DNA of 64,000 bases, from assembly GCA_030710605.1 (NCBI GenBank), contig CP092886.1, forward strand, positions 161,370,000 to 161,433,999, given 5' to 3'. Numbering within the stretch: position 1 is the stretch's first letter; each line of letters opens with the position of its first letter. The translations under genes were made by a program, and so were the position numbers. Positions 22,491-33,184 of this stretch are shown here, one piece after another. This stretch comes from Cordylochernes scorpioides (taxonomy: Eukaryota > Arthropoda > Arachnida > Pseudoscorpiones > Chernetidae). Below the pieces are notes generated by a model. That model was not told the DNA's origin and made no database searches. It saw nothing but the letters and a program-made list of their open reading frames with translations.

Positions 22491-23550
22491 ATCATTTTGG
22501 ATCGAAACGTTTGTATATCGATTTTTTACATTTTCGTGCTCCATGTCTTACGGTTTTAGTCATTCGGAGAAATATATATCAAAATTCTTATATTTTGGTG
22601 GTCTACGAAAACCTCTCTGAGCTATACCGTGTTTAGGAACCAATACAATTATATTATTTCTAAAATTTGCAGATTCAATCTTAGTTTGTTTATTAATACA
22701 GTGATCAGAAAGCCACCTTTTCAATTGTTCCTTGTATTTTAGGCTCAATCTTTTCGAACTTAAGTCTCTTGTAAATAGTGTATTCATTTGTATAAACCTA
22801 ATCTCAATGTTCATTTTAGAAAGGTGGTATTAAACACAAGTTTTTTCCCTAATCTTTGCTAGGCCTGTTGTTTTTAAGTCTAAATCGTTTTCTAGAATTA
22901 TCTTGAACCTATGTTTATAACGCTGGGTTTTCATTATTTTTTGTTCATATATTGTTATTTGAGAGTTTCTGAATTTTATTAACTAAATAAATTTAATCTT
23001 CAAATCCTGTAAACAGACAGAATGCTTTACCAGTTTTTTTATAACTGGGTAGATATAATAACCTATAACTTGGCAGACAAAATATTTTAAACCTGGCTGT
23101 CTTAAATAGGGGGAGAGGGGGTGATTCCTTTTTATGTATTATATTGCTTTATATGTGGCATAAACCCGTTTTTATATAACTTTATATATTTTTAAAAATA
23201 TTTTCTGTCCTTTATATGACCTTGTTGATTTTAAAATGTCTTTTTAGCCTTTCAAGTACTCAAAATTTGATTCTTGTACTAAAAGTACGCATTATTATTT
23301 TCTAAATGAAATTCATAAGTATTTAGTAAGTTTTTTTGAATGTGTGTGTGATAAGGAAGCCCTTTTTTATTCGTAAGAAAAAATAGGAACCCCAATAAAT
23401 TGCGAGAATTTTGGTATACAGACGCCTCCAATCTTAAATTCAATTAGCACCCTTACACGGGGTTTATTTAGTAAGAGCAAAGTTTTCGATGCGTTTGTTT
23501 AAAGTAATTTGTATATATTTCTGCCCTCCCAGCGCTTATTAAAATAATAG
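22491..23550. other. unassigned AT-rich stretch
   Basis: A minus-strand frame at 22560-22814 (84 codons, with LKRWLSDHCINKQ) looks weakly protein-like and might be a fragment of a retroelement polymerase, but I cannot assign it. The remainder is AT-rich. Confidence 0.3.
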
Positions 23551-23630
23551 ACACTCATGGACAAAACTTAAGTCGTGTGGTTTTTTTTTCAAGGAGACAG
23601 ATGCAAATTTGTTCACACTTGGTTATCTCA

Positions 23631-24526
23631 TCTATATATATAAAAATGAATGTCTGTCTGTCTGTGTGTGTGTGTGTCTTCTATGGATTCAAAAACCATA
23701 CATCCAATCGCCGTGAAATTTTGGGATATTATGAGGTGTATCCCCGGAAAGGTTTACGAAAAAAAAAATCTTGAATATCTTGAATATCCTTAGAGTTATT
23801 TGCAGATTTGTATATTTAACTCGCAAGCAGCGCTACCATTGAGACGGAGATAGGCTTAGTTTGCTGCTCCTGATGACCTTGGGTCATCGTGTGAGTCACA
23901 GCATGATGCTACAAAAACACTCTCTCTGGGGATTTTACAGCGTCGACAACCTGTAAGATTGCCTCTCTCATATATTATACTTTAAACATCTGCTTAATTA
24001 AAGTATTTTTCATTTGAAAGAGACTGCTCTCTTAACCCCCTTTAGACAACATTAAATGATATCCCGTGTCGATGATTTTGTAATGTATAGAATTAGGAAA
24101 GACAAAATTCAGGATGACACGGCTCACAGGAAACGGTAAAAAATGTTCACTTTATCGAGGAAATACAAAATTCGGGATGACACGGCACACAGGGACCGGG
24201 AAAAAATGATCACCTTATCGAGAGATTCACGACCATGATTTTATTCAACTTATCGAGTATTTTTCAAGGGACCGGGAAAATATGTTCACTAGATAAAACG
24301 ATTATTTTGTAATATAGAAAATTAGGAAATACAAAATTCAGGATGACACGGCAAAAGGGACCGGGAAAAAATGATCACTTTATCGAGAGATTCAAATTTA
24401 CGAGTTTCAAATCATCAAAATATATCTTTCTTTTTTTATATGTTTATAGAGAATTGTTTTAACAAATGTTCGTTATACAAACCTTTACTCGGATAAAACC
24501 CGGGCGAAGCCGGGCACATCCGCTAG
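23631..24526 (+). mobile_element. non-autonomous Helitron A
   Basis: Begins TCTATATATATAAAAATGAATG right after a host A and ends in CTAG at 24523-24526, eleven bases or so past a hairpin (CCCGGGCGAAGCCGGG), matching the TC...hairpin-CTRR structure. The interior has AAATACAAAATTCAGGATGACACGG repeated three times with variations. No Rep/helicase frame, so it is non-autonomous. Related copy at 55963-56451. Confidence 0.85.
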
Positions 24527-26138
24527 TCTACTTATATATTTGCCTTATTCTGTCTGTTTGTCTGTTTGTCTGAAGCTCACGGATAGAATGCGCGCCCATT
24601 GGCTGCCAGCGAACACGTGGCCTCCCTGCCCCCCTCTAGACAACCCTGTTATCAGCTGTGCGATACATACACCTGTCTATAGCGGCCACTCTAGACAACC
24701 CTGTTATCAGCTGTGTGATACATCCACCTGTCTATACAGACCACCCTGTCATAGCGGTCACCCTAGGCAACCCTGTTATCAGCTGTGTGATACATCCACC
24801 TGTCTATACAGACCACCCTGTCATAGCGGTCACCCTAGGCAACCCTGTTATCAGCTAAGTGATACATCCACCTGTCTATACAGACCACCCTGTCATAGCG
24901 GTCACCCTAGGCAACCGTTATCAGCTGTGTGATACATCCACCTGTCTATACAGACCACCCTGTCATAGCGGTCACCCTAGGCAACCCTGTTATCAGCTGA
25001 GTGATACATCCACCTGTCTATACAGACCACCCTGTCATAGCGGTCACCCTAGGCAACCCTGTTATCAGCTGTGTGATACATTCACCTGTCTATACAGACC
25101 ACCCTGTCATAGCGGTCACCCTAGGCAACCCTGTTATCAGCTGAGTGATACATCCACCTGTCTATACAGACCACCCTGTCATAGCGGTCACCCTAGGCAA
25201 CCCTGTTATCAGCTGAGTGATACATCCACCTGTCTATACAGACCACCCTGTCATAGCGGTCACCCAGGCAACCCTGTTATCTGCTGTGTGATACATCCAC
25301 CTGTCTATACAGACCACCCTGTCATAGCGGTCACCCTAGGCAACCCTGTTATCAGCTGTGTGATACGTCCACCTGTCTATACAGACCACCCTGTCATAGC
25401 GGTCACCCTAGGCAACCCTGTTATCAGCTGAGTGATACATCCACCTGTCTATAGCGGCCACTCTAGACAATCCTGTTATCATCAGTGTGATAAATTCACC
25501 TGTCTATACAGACCACCTTGTCTATAGCGGTCACTCTAGGCAACCCTGTTAACAGCAGTGTGATACATACACCTGTCTATACAGACCACCCTGTCATAGC
25601 GGTCACCCAGGCAACCCTGTTATCTGCTGTGTGATACATCCACCTGTCTATACAGACCACCCTGTCATAGCGGTCACCCTAGGCAACCCTGTTATCAGCT
25701 GTGTGATACATCCACCTGTCTATACAGACCACCCTGTCATAGCGGTCACCCTAGGCAACCCTGTTATCAGCTGAGTGATACATCCACCTGTCTATAGCGG
25801 CCACTCTAGACAATCCTGTTATCATCAGTGTGATAAATTCACCTGTCTATACAGACCACCCTGTCTATAGCGGTCACTCTAGGCAACCCTGTTAACAGCA
25901 GTGTGATACATACACCTGTCTATACAGACCACCCTGACTATAGCGACCACTCTTTATGAAAATCCACAATTCTAATTTTATATTTTCAAGACACACACAG
26001 TTTGGGGCGGGAAGTTTCACAAGAGAGACATCCACGGCGCCAATTTATAATTGTAACGAATAGTATTTTAATTAAAACATTTCTAAAATATATACGCATT
26101 CGGGTAAACCCCGGGCGTTGCCCGGGCCTCACGTCTAG
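24527..26138 (+). mobile_element. non-autonomous Helitron B with internal minisatellite
   Basis: Begins TCTACTTATATATTTGCC immediately after the CTAG of Helitron A and ends with hairpin CCGGGCGTTGCCCGG and CTAG at 26135-26138, followed by host T. It holds the 72-bp array. A minus-strand relative fills 57166-59013. Confidence 0.85.
24640..25955 (+). repeat. 72-bp minisatellite inside Helitron B
   Basis: About 18 copies of a unit near 72 bp with CCTGTTATCAGCTGTGTGAT, ACATCCACCTGTCTATACAG and ACCACCCTGTCATAGCGGTC. As 72 is divisible by three, long open frames (130 and 190 codons) run through it; they are artefacts of the repeat. Confidence 0.95.
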
Positions 26139-26249
26139 TGTCTTTAATAAAGGGATTAGTGTGTATCAAATATCTTTCAGAGTTATTGTCTGAACCCTGG
26201 TATACGTACTAAAAGGTACAACCTCCTTAAGTTTGGTCTCCATGAGTGC

Positions 26250-26480
26250 ATTTTTAAAAATTCCTCTTTGAAAAACCTTCCTCCAATGAGGATATATAAG
26301 GCGCACCGTCCTGTACTGTATTGGAGCGGTTTGGGGCACTAAGGTTTATTGTAATGAGTAACACGCCACATTACCCGACAGATGGTCTGTTTTTGGCCAT
26401 CTGTATAACCAATGTGGCATATTAAATTTGTCATCTTGTACTCACATCCAAACTTTTACTCAGTTTGGCTGTACTTAAAA
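26250..26480 (-). repeat. dispersed repeat P1, copy 2
   Basis: Same blocks as 2990-3245: TATTGGAGCGGTTTGGGGC, a TATATAAGGCGCACCG stretch and CATCCAAACTTTTACTCAG. Confidence 0.6.
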
Positions 26481-27040
26481 GATGACACATTACACGTAAG
26501 ATCCTGTTCATCTACATCTATGTCTATCCAAATATATGAATTTATACTATCTTTAGAGAATATTATAGAGGTCTTGGTTCCATTACTTCTAAATGTAGTA
26601 GAACGTCAACTCTAACCAGTCTCCATATTGCTTTTTATCTTTATATAGATCCGTTACCGTTTCTTAATGAAATACTAAATAGAGTCATTTTACATGTAAA
26701 ATATTATATGTCCTAATGCACTCTATAACGAAAAAAATAACTAAAATCGACGAACCAAGAAATAAATGTCAGATTGGAAAAGAAATTGGTGTATGTGAAG
26801 AATATGTATGGAGGAAATACGAATAAAATATCAGCACAATTTATTGTGATTGGCTAGGGATTGGAAATATAGATAATTCCAAAAAGCACAATTATTCCTT
26901 GTTTAACTATAATATGTTGTTGAATATAATATTGACGATTATGAGATTTATTCTATATTACACACACAGTCTTTTCTCAGCTGTAAATTGATTATTCCGA
27001 CTAGAGGACGTATTTTAAAATACAAATATTTCTTATACAG
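26481..27040. other. AT-rich stretch, nothing recognised
   Basis: A 67-codon frame across 26412-26615 overlaps the repeat and has no recognisable content. Confidence 0.4.
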
Positions 27041-27043
27041 AAA

Positions 27044-28130
27044 TTGTATTCAAAACGTTGCTTCGTTGTGAAATGTTGTCGGGATACTTCGTGTAAGAAG
27101 GTGAAATGCCGAAAGGTTTCTGAATTTGTAGTAGGCCGAATTGTAGCGTATCTGGATTGCGAGTTATCGTACAGCAGTATTGCTGCTCGCGTCGGTCGAA
27201 ATCCATTGACTGTTAGCAGAATATAGAACCGATGTTTTCTGAACGGTCATAAGGAACGGCGTACTGGATATCAGCGGCTCGCTATCACTAACAGCCGAGG
27301 AGATCGACATGTTACCGCATGGCCTTAATAGATCGTACAGCTACGTCAATAGCGAAAATCAAAAAATGGAGTTGTTTGCAAGTCAAAGGTGTTTTTTGTT
27401 AACGGTTCAACGACGTTTTCAGCAGCATGGACTGTCAGATCGGCGACCATTGCCTCGACTACACTGAACTATACATCACAGATAGAAGTTCCTTCAATGA
27501 TGTGATCAACGACGAACCTGAACGCAGGAATTGCATGATGTTGAGTTTTCAGGCGTACTCAGGTTCTGTTTGCAGAACCAGATCCGTGTTTGGTGCCATC
27601 AGGTATTTTGCCAGTATGCATTCGACATCGTCGAACTGGCCCATAACTTGGTGTAATGGTAGGGTGTGCCATTGGATACACGTCTCGGTCATCTCTTGTT
27701 CGCATTCCCGGCACTTGAACAAATCTCGTCACATTTATGAGGTGTAAATGCCCTTGGCAGTACCCTTTATTCAAGACCTGGAAAACGCTATGTTTCAGCA
27801 GGATAATGCCGACCGCATGTTGTCGGCATTGTACGGACCTTCCTACATATATAAAATGTTCGGCTGCTGCCCTGGCCAATACGTTCTTCTGATCTGTCTC
27901 GAATAAAACCCTCTGTTCAATGGTCGCTGAGAAACTGTCTCGTTACAACAGTCGATTAACTGTGGCATCTTGTTGAATCTCGTCACCACACGCCAGTCGA
28001 TATTATCGCTTAACTGTGACATCGTGTCAAACTGCATGGAAAACTATACCTGCCCTTGTCATCCAATCTCTGACTTAAAACCCAGGCGTATAAGTACTGT
28101 TATGGCTGCCAGAGGTGTTTCTTCTAGGTT
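27044..28130 (+). pseudogene. decayed Tc1-like transposase
   Basis: Translated fragments in shifting frames keep the order of a Tc1-family transposase: an N-terminal helix-turn-helix block (SSIAARVGRNPLTVSRI at 27168-27220), then a GCAIGYTSRSSLVRIPGT-like block near 27663-27715, a FQQDNA-like block near 27793 (the usual DNARPH region), and a VAEKLSR-like block near 27920. Many stops and frameshifts show it is dead. Catalytic acidic residues cannot be traced reliably. This subfamily is common in arthropods and chelicerates as I know it. Confidence 0.75.
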
Positions 28131-28367
28131 CTGATATTCTCACGATCTATACCTCCAATTTTAAAAATATATATCACTTATTATTTTTAGTATATACATC
28201 CAATAACTATTATTTTGTTATTTGCATTTCTTCCTGACGTAGCTATTTGGTGTCATATAGAGGGCATATATAATGAAATAAGAATGCAATACATTTTGAA
28301 TTATCTCAAATCTTCGGTGAATATAATATATAATTCCATTTATTAATCGCTTGAATTGGGTGTGCAG

Positions 28368-28797
28368 ATGTACGGTTTATTTTATTTCGTCAACATTTTT
28401 GAAAGAGATTTGGGAAGTTACATCATATTTATTTTTACCGTATTATTTTTAATCCTGTGTATCGAATTCAAGATAAATCGCCAAATAAACCAAGTTGGTA
28501 GCGGACAGGATCGTCTGGATGTCAACAATAACCTATGGAACGGAAGACTCGCGCAAGAAGTGCGCGAGGAAGAATGGAACGAGACGGTAAGTGCTATTTC
28601 AGTCATCCAAAAGATAACCTTGAAGTGCTGTATGTGGTGTCCAGGAAGATGAAGGACAGTATGATGCTGGGGACTCGTCTAATGACACGGAGAGCGATCG
28701 CGAATCCGAGATAAATGGCGGCGTACAAGGAAATTGGAAAGAAGACAGCGCTAAAGAAGCGGCTGCTGAAATAAAAGAAGTCGAGACTTCTGGATGA
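28368..28797 (+). CDS. small single-pass membrane protein with acidic tail (copy 2), two exons
   Basis: Paralogue of the gene at 9964. Join: 28368-28586 and 28645-28797, with a 58-bp intron GTAAGT ... GGTGTCCAG in phase 0, whose 3' end matches the intron of copy 1. The product is 123 residues: an aromatic N-terminus (MYGLFYFVNIFERD), a membrane segment at about 19-35 (YIIFIFTVLFLILC), a polar stretch, then an acidic exon 2 (EDEGQYDAGDSSNDTESD). The ATG follows CAG directly, again suggesting an upstream exon. The frame after the TGA at 28795 stays acidic and open (DADDAEKGARMPEV) and lines up loosely with copy 1, so the stop may be a recent nonsense change. Function unknown. Confidence 0.55.
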
Positions 28798-28892
28798 GAT
28801 GCTGATGATGCAGAGAAGGGAGCCAGGATGCCAGAAGTGCTGGTAGACAAATTTTTATTGACTCTTCAACCATGTAATTTTTTTTTTTTTTT

Positions 28893-28990
28893 TGAAATTT
28901 TCTTGCCTGGGCGTCATTCATTGTTCTTTAAAAAAAGAGACATTTCGGCCAGAGAAGTTTTTAAAAACTCGTCGCAATGTTTTTGTATAT
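28893..28990 (+). repeat. dispersed repeat R2
   Basis: TTGCCTGGGCGTCATTCATTG and GACATTTCGGCCAGAG with ACTCGTCGCAATG, matching the R2 copies at 9797 and 44805 (inverted). Confidence 0.6.
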
Positions 28991-29067
28991 AAGTTATCCA
29001 TAAATGGGCAATAAATTTATTCAAGTGGGGTATGACCTATAACACACACAGAATGCATGTAATTATT

Positions 29068-29339
29068 AAGGTGAAAATATTAGGTTTCCGGGGATGAATT
29101 TCTTTTAAAACATTTTAATTCATAGATCTCTATCTTTCGAGGGCACGAAAACTCTTCTAAAGAAGGAAACTCTCTACAATAAATCGCAAATAGACCAAGA
29201 GTTAAAATATAATCAAATATCCTATTGGCGATTTATTGTGGCGTTCTTTTCTCCTGTAGAAGAGCTTTCGTGCTCGAAACCTAGATATTTGGGAATTAAA
29301 ATGTTTTAAAATAAACATAAGAAATATTCACCTTAAAAA
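29068..29339. mobile_element. foldback element M7
   Basis: Imperfect inverted repeat: AAGGTGAAAATATT and AAAACATTTTAATTCATAGA on the left are answered by AATTAAAATGTTTTAAAATA and ATATTCACCTT on the right. The inner arms have CTTTCGAGGGCACGAAAACTC / GAGCTTTCGTGCTCGAAAC. Confidence 0.75.
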
Positions 29340-29464
29340 AATTCAACTTAATATTGATACAAGAGGGATTATATATATTTTATCGAACTGTGAACTGAAG
29401 AATGCATATATATAAATTCTCCAACGATCACATACCACATGTAACAAATTGTTTCCCGTGTGGG

Positions 29465-29810
29465 ATCTACTCACTAACTGAACATTGACAAATGTGCCGC
29501 TAGCAGAGAGACGCTAGCAGCACTTGTAAACTGAGAAATTGGATGATGCCCGGTGTTGTGTTTCCAGCTCATGATTTTCTGCTCGGAGATCTACCTCAAC
29601 GATATCTTTCTTGTATATATGACTTCCCACACCTCTTATTTCTTGTATCTTCTAATGCATGTCACTCTCCGCACAACTTTCCACATACTTGAACCACCCA
29701 TATATATCGGGTTAATAAACATTTTATTTCTTGATTCTAAATTATTGGGTTTTATCACTCACATCTGTACCATTTTTATTGTTAACATTGATGAACATTG
29801 GTGATGGCAA
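29465..29810 (+). repeat. LTR-like segment paralogous to 12185-12480
   Basis: GATGCCCGGTGTTGTGTTTCC, AATAAACATTTTATTTC and ATTGTTAACATTGATG match the segment near 12.2-12.5 kb. It leads into the U6-derived array. Confidence 0.5.
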
Positions 29811-29904
29811 TGCTGCTGCAGAAACACCAAGCCGATTGCCTTTTGGATTGTTATCGTGTTTCGTTGTACATCCATCTACCATTCAGTACACGCTTGTTGC
29901 TTGT

Positions 29905-30720
29905 TCAGCGGTACAAGTACTACAATAGGAACGATATAGAGAAGATTAGCATGGCACCTGTGATACCATTTCGGCGGTACAACTACTAAAATAGGAACGA
30001 TATAGGGAAGATTAGCATGTCCCCTGTGATACCAGTTCGGCGGTACAACTACTACAATAGGAATGATACAGAGAAGATTAGCATGGTCCCTGTGATACAT
30101 GTTCGGCGGTACAACTACTACAATAGGAACGATATAGAGAAGATTACCATGGCACCTGTGATACCATTTCGGCGGTACAACTACTAAAATAGGAACGATA
30201 TAGGGAAGATTAGCATGTCCCCTGTGATACCAGTTCGGCGGTACAACTACTACAATAGGAATGATACAGAGAAGATTAGCATGGTCCCTGTGATACATGT
30301 TCGGCGGTACAACTACTACAATAGGAACGATATAGAGAAGATTAGCATGGCTCCTGTGATACATGTTCGGCGGTACAACTACTACAATAGGAACAATATA
30401 AAGAAGATTAGCATAGCACCTGTGATACCATTTCGGCGGTACAACTACTACAATAGGAACGATATAGAGAAGATTAGCATGGCTCCTGTGATACTTATTC
30501 GACGGTACAACTACTACAATAGGAACTATATAGATAAGATTAGCATGGCACCTATGATACTTGTTCGGCGGTACAACTACTACAATATGAACGATATAGA
30601 GAAGATTAGCATGGCCCCTGTGATACTTGTTCGGCGGTACAACTACTATAATAGGAACGGTACAGCATGGTCCCTGCGCAAGGATGACACACAAATCGTG
30701 AAGCGTTTCAACTTTTGTAC
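29905..30720 (+). repeat. 66-bp tandem array derived from U6 snRNA
   Basis: Twelve units at 66-bp spacing (starts 29905, 29971 ... 30631). Each holds TTCGGCGGTACAACTACTA, TAGGAACGATATAGAGAAG and ATTAGCATGGCCCCTG, which follow the U6 order (CTTCGGCAG-ACATATACTA, GGAACGATACAGAGAAGATT, AGCATGGCCCCTG). The last unit continues into the U6 3' part, CTGCGCAAGGATGACACAC and AATCGTGAAGCGTTTC, then TTTT. So the 5' two-thirds of a U6 pseudogene was amplified. The period is a multiple of three, giving long but meaningless frames on both strands (272 codons minus, 189 plus). Confidence 0.9.
30631..30718 (+). pseudogene. U6 snRNA pseudogene (last unit, with 3' end)
   Basis: The only unit with the U6 3' half. 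About ten bases of the GATACAGAGAAGATTAGC region are missing (GGTACA joins GCATGG), removing most of the ACAGAGA region needed for 5' splice-site pairing, so it cannot be functional. It ends GCGTTTCAACTTTTG. Confidence 0.8.
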
Positions 30721-30721
30721 A

Positions 30722-31140
30722 TCACTAAAGTTGGAAGGTAATAGGAATCAAGTCCTCCATAATCGGATAAATGAAGTCAACTAGAATGCCCATGGGTTTG
30801 GTTGGTGGAAGAGGGATACACATCTGCTGTAATATTCCCGACCATTGCATAAGTTCAACCCATTTGTGAGAGCAAGTAAGCAAACTTAGCTCAGGAAATC
30901 TCTTAAGTGTAAAAGTCAAACTGACTTCTTCTATTATAGGCATGTGGTGCACTTACAGTTAAAAAAACAGTCCTAAGCTACTCAACATGACTTGTACCAT
31001 TGAGATAAGTTAAAAATTGTAGTTTTTGACTGATTTGTGTATTCTGTTGCCTCCCAACTCAAGATAATAACTAATTCGCTAGAAAGGCGTTATTAGAACG
31101 GGCCACGTTTAATCAGTCTCTCCCTCTTGTTTCCTTTTCC
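30722..31140 (+). repeat. segment paralogous to 12595-12830
   Basis: AAAGTTGGAAGGTAATAGG, GTCCTCCATAATCGGATAAA, ATTCTGTTGCCTC and CGCTAGAAAG correspond in order to 12620-12770. No gene seen. Confidence 0.55.
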
Positions 31141-31548
31141 GCTCATCACTTCAGTAAAAATCCCTTCAAAATATGATATAAAAGGAATAATCTCTAGTTT
31201 TGATATAGAAACATGGAAGACACATATTTGAGTAAATTAATTATCATTTCAAGAGGGCTTCGGAAATAACATCAAAATTAAATTGGTCTAACAAGTAAAA
31301 AGTTGCTTTGTAAACATCTTTAGAGGAAAATACAGAAGTACACAACTACGCATGGACAAAACATAAGGAAGTTGTACCTTCTAGCATATATATATATTTA
31401 ATATATTTTAATATATATATATATTTGTTCATAAAGGGCACATCTTGGATTCAATAAATAATCTTTTTATTTCCGATATTTCGATGGGCTAAACTATATA
31501 TATATATATATTAGTAAATTAAATTTTATTGCCCTCTATCGTTAAAAT

Positions 31549-31605
31549 TTTACACAAATAAATTTACTGGCAATGCGTTGCCAGTAAATTTATTTGTGTA
31601 AAATA
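31549..31605. repeat. short perfect hairpin
   Basis: TTTTACACAAATAAATTTAC and its complement GTAAATTTATTTGTGTAAAA meet at TGGCAATGCGTTGCCA. Confidence 0.85.
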
Positions 31606-31612
31606 TATATAT

Positions 31613-32076
31613 ATAGATGGAAATTTTGCCGGGAGAAAATTGATCTAAAGAGACTAGGGTCGCCTCTACCATCAAAATAGACGTCTAAAACCAGACGCCA
31701 TCTATTGACCGTCGCCGCAACTAGCCGTCTATTTTGACGGGAGAAGCGACCATTGTCTCTTTAGATCAATTTCCTCCCGGAAAAATTTCCATCTATATTT
31801 TAGCCATAGATATGGCCCAGCCACTTTGCCAGCTAAACACTTCTTTGGCAAATTGTCAAGATTCCATTAGATCTCGTGTGGATCTCATGGAATAAAGTCC
31901 GCCCTAGACTGACGAGGGCCATTAGCCCGAAACCATGGTCTCTAGGTGGACGCTTTTCAGTTTTAAAGCTGGTGTTGTGGCTTTGTCACCGACCCGAGGC
32001 CGCTTGTTGCGACGACGGTCAATAGATGGCGTCTGGTTTTAGACGTCTATTTTGACGGGAGAGGCGACCCTTGTCT

Positions 32077-32136
<60 letters not shown>

Positions 32137-32165
32137 AAGAGACAAAGGTCGCCTCTCCCGTCAAA
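31613..32165. mobile_element. M4 foldback elements, composite
   Basis: TAGATGGAAATTTTGCCGGGAG at 31615 is answered by CTCCCGGAAAAATTTCCATC at about 31772-31792, with AGACGCCATCTATTGACCG inside. A second part, 31900-32165, carries GCTTTGTCACCGACCCGAG and TTTTGACGGGAGAGGCGACC with its complement after the AT tract. Same interior as 1462-1670. Confidence 0.7.
32084..32134. repeat. (AT)n microsatellite
   Basis: Uninterrupted TA dinucleotides between two M4 arm sequences. Confidence 0.95.
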
Positions 32166-32655
32166 ATATATATTTTAATAATATATATATTTTAATATAT
32201 TTTATTGTTTTAAGAAGAACGTTCGAATTCATATGTATGGAAAATCCTCAAATAAGGAATGGTTAATGCTTAAAATATGAAACTTCCTTAAGTTTTGTCC
32301 ACGGAAGTATATATAGTTCTTAATAACAAAGAACACTTCAGCCAAAATAGTTCTTTTTTTTTCTCGTTTAAATGGCCTTTCTCAATCACAGTAATTCTGG
32401 CCAGGTAACCTAGTAGCCCGTAAGCTATATAGGGTAAAATAGATGGAATTGATTGGATTAAAATGTTGATTATCTCTCTATAATTGTGAAGAGAGAGATT
32501 GAAAATACTTTATTAAAATGTCCCTATATAAGGTTATATAAGGTTTAATACAAATAAATAAATAGATAAAAAAAATAAATAAATGCGATTGTACAATGAT
32601 ATATGTGAAAAATTAATATTAAAAAATGAAATAAAGATATCAGGTATTGATATTA

Positions 32656-32876
32656 AAGACAGAGCAGGCATATTCTGACCTCGAGCACATGTGTTTTTTA
32701 GAAGGCAGAACGCTATTTAGTGGAACAGAAATCAACTAAATGTTGATATAGCTTGTTTCCTGATATTTGGCCAACCCATTCTTTTGATAAATCAAGAAAA
32801 GCCTTGGTTTATGGTTTAGATAGCGCTCTGCCATATGATAAGCACGTGTACTCGAGGTCAGAAAATGCCTTCTTTG
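32656..32876. mobile_element. M2 foldback element
   Basis: GGCATATTCTGACCTCGAGC at the left and GCACGTGTACTCGAGGTCAG at the right, with TGGAACAGAAATCAACTAAA and TATTTGGCCAACCCA inside. Confidence 0.75.
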
Positions 32877-33184
32877 TTTTTAATAATGATATATGATCAT
32901 GAGAGAAAGTCGTCTGCTATATCTAATATGCCTCCAATATGTTTGAAAAGCAAATAAAGTTCTATATAATTGGTCCTCCAAATAGGAGGGCTATTTTATT
33001 TCAGGTGAACAAAGCCAAACAATTTCAAAATGGCTTTCAGTATTCTCCAATGAGATCTTCTAAACTTAAATGTTAAAAAGTTCGGAGACAGTAATTTAGA
33101 TCGAAGCAGCCTAATATCTCAAATCCAATTGTAGATTTGGTTTTGAGAGTTTCGAAAAGCAACCTTATTTGTCCCAAAATGGAG

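Larger units (their letters stand above)
23551..26249. mobile_element. M1 MITE split by a Helitron pair
   Basis: The left half 23551-23630 (ACACTCATGGACAAAACTTAAG ... GGTTATCTCA) and right half 26139-26249 (TGTCTTTAATAAAGG ... GGTCTCCATGAGTG) together make one M1 copy. The break lies between A and T, the Helitron target. Confidence 0.85.
31344..32312. mobile_element. M1 MITE interrupted by nested elements
   Basis: Left TIR CGCATGGACAAAACATAAGG at about 31350 and right TIR CTTCCTTAAGTTTTGTCCACG at 32283-32304. Between them are an M3-like piece (31430-31500), a hairpin (31549-31605), an M4 element and an AT microsatellite. Confidence 0.7.

Noticed and set aside
24540..25431. 130- and 190-codon frames rich in YRPPCHSGH repeats
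   Set aside because: Products of the 72-bp Helitron minisatellite, whose period keeps the frame open. The minus-strand frames at 57389-58876 are the same artefact.
29876..30694. 272-codon minus-strand frame, repeating VPIVVVVPPN-type units
   Set aside because: It is an antisense reading of the 66-bp U6-derived array; the period is a multiple of three, so open frames are expected without coding.
30215..30784. 189-codon plus-strand frame with RRYNYYNRN repeats
   Set aside because: Sense reading of the same array; it runs out into the U6 3' end and has no independent support.
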